NCBI GenBank assembly: GCA_946410555.1
Contig: CAMKAT010000006.1
Span: forward strand, 1-57,212
Reading direction: 5' to 3'
From: an uncultured Caryophanales bacterium
GTDB taxonomy: Bacteria > Bacillota_I > Bacilli_A > RF39 > UBA660
DNA: 57,212 nucleotides
Below, one piece after another: positions 50,735-57,212 of the stretch (within the stretch, counting starts at the first letter, position 1; every line of letters starts with the position of its first letter). The notes below the pieces were generated by a model. That model was not told where the DNA came from. It saw only the letters and a program-made list of their open reading frames with translations, and made no database searches. Position numbers and translations under genes: made by a program.

Positions 50735-51319
50735 TAATTTTTGATAAGTTGACAAAATACCATAAGTTTCTTCTCTACCCTTTTTAGTAACTGAAGAAAA
50801 TAATACTACTTGATCATTTGGAAGTATATTTAAAGTATCTCTAAGTAATCTTTCTTGTTTTTCTCTTTGAGAAGGTTTTACTTTATCATACTTAGTAGCT
50901 ACTAATACTGTAGGTATTTCATAATATTTTAAGAAATTATACATTAAACAATCATTCTCATCAGGTTTATGTCTAAAATCAACTAGTAAGAAAACACATT
51001 TTAAATTACTTCTAGTTTTAACATATTCTTCAATCATAAGTCCAAACTTTTGTTGTTTTTCTTTAGAAACATCAGCATATCCATATCCTGGTACATCTAC
51101 TAGATAAAATTCATTATTAATTAAATAGAAATTAAGTGATTGAGTTTTACCTGGTTTAGAAGAAGTATGAGCATAGTTTTTTCTACCTAAGATAGTATTA
51201 ATAAAACTAGACTTTCCTACGTTACTTCTACCACATAACATGTATTCATTTCTATGGTCAGTTGGATATTGACTCATTCTAACAGCTATTGTTTCTAAGT
51301 TAGAACTAGTTATTTTCAT
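50729..51319 (-). CDS. engB: Ribosome biogenesis GTPase YsxC/EngB
   Basis: GTPase for late 50S assembly. 196 aa from ATG 51319, which has GGGATGAT before it; the ATG at 51328 is part of that site. G1 GRSNVGKSSFINTI, G3 DVPGYGYADVSKE, G4 TKYDKVKPSQ are all seen. Divergent from recU, with extended -10 at 51344-51349. Confidence 0.96.
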   Translation of the reverse strand: MKITSSNLETIAVRMSQYPTDHRNEYMLCGRSNVGKSSFINTILGRKNYAHTSSKPGKTQSLNFYLINNEFYLVDVPGYGYADVSKEKQQKFGLMIEEYVKTRSNLKCVFLLVDFRHKPDENDCLMYNFLKYYEIPTVLVATKYDKVKPSQREKQERLLRDTLNILPNDQVVLFSSVTKKGREETYGILSTYQKLQ

Positions 51320-51343
51320 AATAATCATCCCTTCAATAAATGT

Positions 51344-51422
51344 ATTATAACATTTTTAATGAGAAAAAACTAATACTTATAAGGTATTAATTATAGATAA
51401 TACACCTACTTTATTATATAAT
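51344..51422. promoter_or_regulatory. Divergent promoters of engB (minus) and recU (plus)
   Basis: Minus: extended -10 TGTTATAAT, hexamer 51344-51349. Plus: -10 TATAAT at 51417-51422, with no clear -35 (TAGATA at the proper place). Confidence 0.55.
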
Positions 51423-51437
51423 TATATTGGTGAGACT

Positions 51438-52001
51438 ATGCAATATCCTAACAGTATAAAAAAGAGTTTCAATAAAGAAAAAATATCACATGCTAATCGT
51501 GGTATGAAATTAGAAAGTTTAATCAATCTATCTAATGATTATTATAGAGAGATTAATAAAGCTATTATTTACAAAAAACCTACTCCTATAAAGATAGTTA
51601 ATACTAACTTTTCTAATAAAGGATTAAGAATTACAGATGCATTCTTTGAAACTCCTTCTACTCTGGATTATAATGGGATATATAAAGGTAAATACATAGA
51701 CTTTGACGCTAAAGAAACAAAAGAAACAACAAGGTTTCCACTACAAAACTTACATGAACATCAACTTACACATATGAAAAGAATACTTGAACATGGAGGT
51801 ATTACTTTTCTAATAATAAGTATGAACAATGAATACTACTATTTAGATGGTAAAGATATAATAGAATATATAAATAATAATCCAGATAAAAAAAGTATTA
51901 CATTTAAATATATCGAAGAAAAAGGATTTGTTATAAATAAGAAAATAAATCCAAGAATAGATTACCTAGAAGTAATTGATATTCTATATTTTAAGGAGTA
52001 A
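51438..52001 (+). CDS. recU: Holliday junction resolvase RecU
   Basis: Cuts Holliday junctions in recombination and segregation; the Firmicute counterpart of RuvC. 187 aa. Typical N-terminal NRGMKLESLINLSN, the nuclease core YIDFDAKETKETTRFPLQN with the Asp and Glu-x-Lys, then LHEHQLTHM. It precedes a class A PBP gene as in Bacillus (recU-ponA), 6 nt apart, and its last codons (AAGGAG) are that gene's ribosome site. Confidence 0.96.
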   Translation: MQYPNSIKKSFNKEKISHANRGMKLESLINLSNDYYREINKAIIYKKPTPIKIVNTNFSNKGLRITDAFFETPSTLDYNGIYKGKYIDFDAKETKETTRFPLQNLHEHQLTHMKRILEHGGITFLIISMNNEYYYLDGKDIIEYINNNPDKKSITFKYIEEKGFVINKKINPRIDYLEVIDILYFKE

Positions 52002-52007
52002 TAATGT

Positions 52008-55000
52008 ATGGCAACTAAAAAGAAAGAAACTAAAGAAGAAGTTAAAAAGACTACTAAGAATAATACTTCTTCTAAAACTAGTACTACCAAGACAAGTACT
52101 ACTAAAAAAACTACTAGTCCTAAAAAGACAACTAAGAAGTCTACTACTACCAAAAAGACTACTAAAGTAACTACTACTAAAAAGAAAACTACTACTAAGA
52201 AAAAAGTTACTAAAGAAGTCCTTAAAGATGGAATTGCTCCTAAATATGAATTGTTTGTTCTTGAAGGTAATCAACTTAAAAATCAAAAAATACTTAAGAA
52301 AAAGAAATGTAAAGTTAAAGGAACTTTATTTAAAAGGAACGAGAAAAAATATTATAATAAGTTAGAACGAAGAAAAGAAATTCATGAAGATGAATTTAGT
52401 AAAATACCGTTCTTAAAATATAAAAATAAGCCATTTTATTTATGGCCAATAGTTTTTTTAATAAATAGATTTAAGGTGATGATTTTCGATATGAAAAGAT
52501 TTAGAAAAAGATTAAAATATGGAACATTCAAGGATAAGTTACTTATACTATTTATGCTCCTACTTATACTTATATGTTTAGCGGGTGTTGGATTTATGGC
52601 TTACATAGTAATACATGCTCCACAAATAAGTAAAGAAAAACTTTATCAAGCAAGTTCTACAGTACTATATGATTCTGATGGAAATGAAATTGCTCGTTTA
52701 GGAGCTCAAAACAGAGAGATAGTAACATATGATGAACTTCCTGAGATATTAATTGACGCTATAGTTGCAACAGAAGACTCAAGATTCTTCCAACACAATG
52801 GTATCGACTTAGCCAGATTCACAAAAGCTGTTTTAGGACAACTTGCTGGTCATAGTGATGCCGGTGGTGGATCTACTCTAACAATGCAAATATCTAAACT
52901 AGTTGCTACATCTAGTAAAGATTCAGGTATCGAAGGTATTATAAGAAAGTTTACAGATATTTATCTTTCAGTATTCGTACTTGAAAAGAAATATACTAAA
53001 GAAGAAATATTAGAATTCTATACAAACATTCCTTATTTAGGAGCTGCTTATGGAGTTGAACAAGCAAGTATAGCTTACTTTGGTAAAAGTGCTAAAGACT
53101 TAACTCTTCCAGAAGCTGCTATGATTGCTGGATTATATCAAGCACCATATGCATTTAATCCATTCAATCATCCTGAAAAAGCAAATAATAGAAAAAATAC
53201 AGTATTAAACCTAATGAAGAGACATGGATATATTTCAGATGCTGAATGTGAAGCTGCTAAAGCAATTCATATTAGTGACCTTCTAAGAACTACTGATACA
53301 GGTGGAACAAATAAATATATAGCATTTGTTGATACAGTTGTAGAAGAAGTTGTAAGAAGAACTGGAAATGATCCATATAATACTTCAATGACAATTTACA
53401 CAACAATGAAAGCTAATAAACAAGACGTTGTTAATGATATAGAAAATGGTAACTTCTCTAATTACGGAGTTAAATATAAATATCCAAATGAAAACGCACA
53501 AGTTGGTATTGCAGTTATCGATGTTAAAGATGGTTCAATAAGAGCTATCGGAGCAGGACGTAACAGAAAAGGAGAAAGAAGTTATAACTACGCTACTCAA
53601 ATTTCTAGACACCCTGGTTCTACTGCAAAACCAGTAATAGATTATGGTCCAGCCATTGAATATCTTGGTTGGGGAACAAGTAATACAATCATAGATGAAA
53701 CTTATACATATTCAGGTGGAGGTATGATTAAGAACTGGGATAATGGTTTCAAAGGAATAATGACAATCAAAGATGCATTAGCTCAATCAAGAAACATCCC
53801 TGCTCTACTTACATTCCAACAAACTACTAGCGCACAAAAGAAAGAATTTGCAAATGGTTTAGGATGGTATCCAGAAGAAGACGGAAATGGTAACCTACTT
53901 GAAACTGACTCAATCGGTGGATTTAATGGTGTATCTCCTGTTCAAAGTGCAGCAGCTTATTCAGCATTCGCTCGTGGTGGTACTTATATTGAACCATATT
54001 CATTCAAATCAATTGAATATACAGATACAGGAGAAACTTATACAGTTAATCCAAAACATAAAAGAGTAATGAGTGAAGATACAGCTTACTTAATTAGTCA
54101 AATATTACACTATGCTATTACATCAGGTAATGTTTCAGCTGGTTATGTTACAGGTACAGAATTATGTGCTAAGACTGGTACATCTACTGTAGATTCGGCT
54201 ATTAAGAGAGACTTAGGAATCACAGGACAATTAATCGGTGACTCTTGGGAAAATGTTTATTCACCAGATTATGCTATATCTCTATGGTATGGATATGATA
54301 AATTATCAAAGACAAACTACTTAACTAATAATGAAGGTAGTACAGCAAGAAGAGCTATTGCTCAAGCATTAAGTAAAGGTATCATGGAACCAAATAGTAA
54401 ATTTACTAAACCTGATACTGTAGAAACAGCTACAATCGAGTTACAAACAGATCCTATTCAATTAGCTTCTGAATATACTCCTGAAAACTTAAAACAAGTT
54501 GCTTACTTTAAAGATGGTACTGCACCAGATACAGTATCAGAAAGATTTGCTAAACTTGAAGATGTCAAAGGATTAAAAGCAAGCAAGAATGGATCACAAG
54601 TTACTCTATCTTGGGAAGGTTATACACCTAATGCTATTAGTGATGAATGGTTAACTAAATACTTTACTGAATCAAAGATTTATAAACCATGGGCTGATAG
54701 ATATAAACAAGAGCGTATTAATTATAATAATTCAACATTTGGTAAGTTTGGTTATAGAGTATATCAAACAACATCTCTTGGAACTCAAGATTTAGGATTT
54801 ACAACAGATACTTCAATGACAGTTACTCTTCCAGCCGGAGATGTAACATATACTGTTAAATCTTCATACTCTAACTTTACTGCTAATATGTCTAACGGAG
54901 CTACAACAAAAGTAGAAAACGGTGGAACTATCGTAGCAAGTAATTATGATATAAGCTTTAATGGTAATTCATGTGTTAACTACTCTACTTATTCATCAAC

Positions 55001-55229
55001 TGGTGGTGATTCAGTAGAATCTAAAGTAACAGTTAAGAAAAATGGATCAGTAATTACTCCATCAAATGATGGATTATCAGTACAAGCTACATGTTATGAT
55101 TCTTCAAATAATCAAACACAATGTTCAAGAATAAGTGATGGAAATACATATTCAATTAAATTTGAACTTATAGATTCATCAAAGAAAGCTTTAAAATCTA
55201 CTACAATCAGAGTAAGTAGTACATGCTAA
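52008..55229 (+). CDS. ponA: Class A penicillin-binding protein (PBP1-type)
   Basis: Bifunctional wall synthase. 1073 aa. A Thr/Lys-rich low-complexity cytoplasmic tail (1-65) and a basic region precede the membrane helix (about 175-200). The GT51 domain has TEDSRFFQHNGID (about 254) and GGSTLTMQISK. The transpeptidase domain has PGSTAKP (active Ser, about 533), SRN and KTGTS (about 721). After about 850 come fibronectin-III-like and Ig-like segments, the last with five cysteines. Both the N-terminal tail and the C-terminal extension are longer than in Bacillus PBP1. A terminator begins at its stop. Confidence 0.95.
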   Translation: MATKKKETKEEVKKTTKNNTSSKTSTTKTSTTKKTTSPKKTTKKSTTTKKTTKVTTTKKKTTTKKKVTKEVLKDGIAPKYELFVLEGNQLKNQKILKKKKCKVKGTLFKRNEKKYYNKLERRKEIHEDEFSKIPFLKYKNKPFYLWPIVFLINRFKVMIFDMKRFRKRLKYGTFKDKLLILFMLLLILICLAGVGFMAYIVIHAPQISKEKLYQASSTVLYDSDGNEIARLGAQNREIVTYDELPEILIDAIVATEDSRFFQHNGIDLARFTKAVLGQLAGHSDAGGGSTLTMQISKLVATSSKDSGIEGIIRKFTDIYLSVFVLEKKYTKEEILEFYTNIPYLGAAYGVEQASIAYFGKSAKDLTLPEAAMIAGLYQAPYAFNPFNHPEKANNRKNTVLNLMKRHGYISDAECEAAKAIHISDLLRTTDTGGTNKYIAFVDTVVEEVVRRTGNDPYNTSMTIYTTMKANKQDVVNDIENGNFSNYGVKYKYPNENAQVGIAVIDVKDGSIRAIGAGRNRKGERSYNYATQISRHPGSTAKPVIDYGPAIEYLGWGTSNTIIDETYTYSGGGMIKNWDNGFKGIMTIKDALAQSRNIPALLTFQQTTSAQKKEFANGLGWYPEEDGNGNLLETDSIGGFNGVSPVQSAAAYSAFARGGTYIEPYSFKSIEYTDTGETYTVNPKHKRVMSEDTAYLISQILHYAITSGNVSAGYVTGTELCAKTGTSTVDSAIKRDLGITGQLIGDSWENVYSPDYAISLWYGYDKLSKTNYLTNNEGSTARRAIAQALSKGIMEPNSKFTKPDTVETATIELQTDPIQLASEYTPENLKQVAYFKDGTAPDTVSERFAKLEDVKGLKASKNGSQVTLSWEGYTPNAISDEWLTKYFTESKIYKPWADRYKQERINYNNSTFGKFGYRVYQTTSLGTQDLGFTTDTSMTVTLPAGDVTYTVKSSYSNFTANMSNGATTKVENGGTIVASNYDISFNGNSCVNYSTYSSTGGDSVESKVTVKKNGSVITPSNDGLSVQATCYDSSNNQTQCSRISDGNTYSIKFELIDSSKKALKSTTIRVSSTC

Positions 55230-55257
55230 GGAAGTTTAAATACTTCCTTTTTTTATT
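55228..55257 (+). terminator. Terminator of ponA, starting in its stop codon
   Basis: Stem AAGGAAGT / ACTTCCTT, loop TTAAAT, then T7 on the plus strand. Confidence 0.88.
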
Positions 55258-55283
55258 TTTATTTTTTTATTTCTATAGGTTTA

Positions 55284-55312
55284 TTGACTATTAATATTTA
55301 TTCTTTTATAAT
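55284..55312 (+). promoter_or_regulatory. Promoter of the pilB-like gene
   Basis: -35 TTGACT (55284-55289), 17-nt spacer, -10 TATAAT (55307-55312). Confidence 0.88.
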
Positions 55313-55342
55313 TTTAGTAGAATAAAAGAATGGGTTGATAGT

Positions 55343-57212
55343 ATGGATAATAAAGAAATGATTATGAATAATGTACCTACAGTTGAAACTAACCCTGTAC
55401 AACCACCAGAAGTAGCAAATCAAGTTCCACAAGTTGAAGCTGCTGCTCCAGCTGCTATACCAACTGTAGATAATAATATACAAACTCCACTTCCAGGAAG
55501 TGAGGCTCCAGTAACACCTGAAGTACAACCTGCAGCTAGTGTTACTCCTGAAGTAAGTACTGCTTTACCAGGAGATCCTAATGTAAATAGTGCTCCAGTT
55601 GAACAAACACTACCAGGTGATGCTCTTCCAGGAGATACAGTACAAAACTTAGAATTAAGTGATGCTAATTCAGCTGGTCCTGCTACTCGTGCAGCGGGTC
55701 TTACTGGTATGGTTACATTCGATTATAACAACACACCAATCACAGACATCGTTAACTCAATTATTCTAGACGCAATTGATAAAGGTGTATCAGATATCCA
55801 TTTAGACCCATATGAAGAAGGAATTAAAATAAGAATAAGAATAGATGGTTTATTACATGACTACTCTATTGTTCCTTTATACGTAAAAAGAAACTTAGTT
55901 ACTAGAATTAAAATTATTTCTGGTATGAATATAACAGAATCAAGAATACCTCAAGATGGTGCCATAAGAACTACTATTAACGATCAACCTATAGATATCC
56001 GTGTATCAGTACTTCCTACTAACATGGGTGAAAAAGTCGTTCTTCGTATCATGGACTACACAATGTCAGCTCAAGGTATTGATCATATTGATTTCTCAGA
56101 TTTTAATATAAAGAAAATACATAAAATGATGGAACTTCCAAATGGAATTATCCTAGTTACTGGTGCTACTGGTTCTGGTAAATCTACTACAGTATATTCT
56201 GTATTACAAGCACTTAATGATGAAGAAACAAATATCATCACAGTTGAGGACCCAGTCGAGATGAACATCGAAGGTATCAACCAAGTTCAAACTCAATCTG
56301 AAATTGGACTGACATTCGCATCAGTATTACGTTCTATCTTACGTCAAGACCCAGATATCATAATGGTCGGAGAAATTCGTGATGATGAAACTGCAAGAAT
56401 TGCCGTAAGAGCAGCCATCACAGGACACTTAGTATTATCTACAATCCATACAAACAACGCGCTTAATACTATCGAACGTTTAACTGATATGTCAGTTGAA
56501 AGATACTTATTAGGTTCTGCCCTATCTGGTATCATTTCACAAAAGTTAGCTCGTAGATTATGTCCTAAATGTAAAAAATTAAGACCAACAACAGATTATG
56601 AAAAAGAAATCTTCCGTAAAACAATGAAAGAAGAAGTTAATGAAATATATGATGCAGTTGGTTGTGATGAATGTTCTAAAGGATATCGTGGACGTATCGC
56701 AGTACATGAAGTATTATTATTAAATCAACACGTTAGAGATGCGATTACACAAAATGTTCCTAAATCCGAATTAAGAAAAGCAGTATATGGTCGTGCAGAT
56801 ACAAGAACAATGCTTGAAGATGGTTTAGGAAAAGTTCTAACTGGTGATACTACATTTGATGAAATAATTAAACTTATAGACCTAGATGATGATTTAGGAT
56901 CAGATACACAATTAGGATTACAAAACCAAATCGAAGATGCTGAAATAAATGATGCAAATGAATCAAAAGAAGTTACACCTAAAGAAGAAACTAAGGTTGA
57001 AGAAACTAAGGTTGAAGAAACTAAAGAAGTAGAACCTACTCCTGAAGTTTCAGAAGAACCAAAAATTGAAGAATCAAAGGTTGAAGAAACTAAAGTTCAA
57101 GAACCTGAAGTAACAAAAGAAGAAACTAAAGAAGCTCCTAAAGAAGAAACGGATCCAGATAAAATAACAAATGCAGTTAATGATGATTATTCATTCTTAA
57201 AGAATAATCCAT
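55343..57212 (+). CDS. pilB: PilB/GspE-type assembly ATPase (3' end beyond window)
   Basis: Hexameric cytoplasmic motor that drives pilus or pseudopilus extension. 623 codons are in the window and the frame is still open. The usual MshEN domain is replaced by about 120 residues rich in Pro, Ala and Val with repeated LPGD/LPGS. Then the N2 domain (ASDIHLDPY variant VSDIHLDPY), Walker A GATGSGKSTT (about 273), Asp box TVEDPVE, Walker B IIMVGEIRD (about 336), His box TIHTN, and the zinc tetracysteine CPKC (406) with CDEC (440). After about 540 comes an acidic tail of repeated VEETK units. TTGAT is a poor ribosome site. A ComGA role is possible. Confidence 0.93.
   Translation, partial: MDNKEMIMNNVPTVETNPVQPPEVANQVPQVEAAAPAAIPTVDNNIQTPLPGSEAPVTPEVQPAASVTPEVSTALPGDPNVNSAPVEQTLPGDALPGDTVQNLELSDANSAGPATRAAGLTGMVTFDYNNTPITDIVNSIILDAIDKGVSDIHLDPYEEGIKIRIRIDGLLHDYSIVPLYVKRNLVTRIKIISGMNITESRIPQDGAIRTTINDQPIDIRVSVLPTNMGEKVVLRIMDYTMSAQGIDHIDFSDFNIKKIHKMMELPNGIILVTGATGSGKSTTVYSVLQALNDEETNIITVEDPVEMNIEGINQVQTQSEIGLTFASVLRSILRQDPDIIMVGEIRDDETARIAVRAAITGHLVLSTIHTNNALNTIERLTDMSVERYLLGSALSGIISQKLARRLCPKCKKLRPTTDYEKEIFRKTMKEEVNEIYDAVGCDECSKGYRGRIAVHEVLLLNQHVRDAITQNVPKSELRKAVYGRADTRTMLEDGLGKVLTGDTTFDEIIKLIDLDDDLGSDTQLGLQNQIEDAEINDANESKEVTPKEETKVEETKVEETKEVEPTPEVSEEPKIEESKVEETKVQEPEVTKEETKEAPKEETDPDKITNAVNDDYSFLKNNP

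Noticed and set aside
51962-52286. Minus-strand Val/Ser/Phe-rich frames opposite the ponA N-terminus
   Set aside because: Produced by the Thr/Lys low-complexity codons of ponA on the other strand.
55298-56535. Minus-strand open frames of 60-76 codons across the pilB-like gene
   Set aside because: They are opposite a gene with clear ATPase motifs and have no ribosome sites or recognisable products.
1-57212. TGA read as tryptophan (Mollicute code)
   Set aside because: Trp is coded by TGG in conserved positions and TGA ends five genes at ATGA overlaps, so the standard code applies.
1-57212. tRNA genes, rRNA genes, CRISPR arrays, insertion sequences
   Set aside because: None seen: no tRNA-like T-loop with CCA context, no repeat-spacer pattern, no transposase motifs.

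Overview
This is a 57 kb chromosomal segment from a low-GC bacterium of the Firmicutes/Tenericutes side. The gene order dnaG-rpoD-trmK, the rplU-prp-rpmA operon with its L21 leader, the recU-ponA pair, a T-box leader and SigA-type promoters all point there. Every gene reads with the standard code: TGG is used for Trp and TGA is a stop. The nearest lineage is probably an uncultured gut-type Bacilli group close to the Mollicutes, which is inference. No tRNA, rRNA, CRISPR array or complete prophage was seen. Most genes are house-keeping and lie on the minus strand up to about 51.4 kb; from recU onward the strand is plus.

Layout. 1-3.2 kb: a T-box controlled aminoacyl-tRNA synthetase operon (hisS, an archaeal-type aspS, asnS). 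3.2-10.4 kb: lepA, trmK, rpoD, dnaG, mnmA. 10.5-11.4 kb: two small plus-strand membrane-protein genes with a perfect 98-bp direct repeat. 11.4-18.9 kb: frr, an unknown 492-aa protein, ftsW, a reduced RnfC/RnfD pair, nfo, a type IV pilin. 18.9-23 kb: parC, rpmA-prp-rplU, and a decayed phage antirepressor-like locus. 23-28 kb: an OatA-like acyltransferase with two SGNH domains, and mutS. 28.0-28.4 kb: an intergenic module with a 22-codon hydrophobic peptide, flanking inverted repeats and a convergent small RNA, a candidate type I toxin-antitoxin locus. 28.4-38.7 kb: a SepM-like PDZ-Lon protease, three very large pilin-like proteins (one carrying BspA-type leucine-rich repeats), and Lon. 38.7-42 kb: trmD, rimM and a degenerate phosphodiesterase-like gene. 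42-46.2 kb: a plus-strand pair including a membrane-anchored lytic-transglycosylase-like protein, then an ABC exporter. 46.4-51.3 kb: an rRNA methyltransferase, a YgjP-like metallopeptidase, der, a second pilin, engB. 51.4-57.2 kb: recU, a large class A PBP, and a PilB/GspE-type ATPase cut by the window edge.

Common themes. Cell-envelope growth (ftsW, PBP1A, OatA-like protein, lytic-transglycosylase-like protein) sits beside a dispersed type IV pilus system: two canonical pilins, three giant pilin-like proteins and the assembly ATPase. Three genome-wide habits stand out. Many terminator hairpins begin inside the last codons or stop codon of the gene they end. TGA stops occur only in ATGA start/stop overlaps. 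Shine-Dalgarno sites are often GGTGAT, so their GTG is easily miscalled as a start; starts of several genes below were moved for this reason.
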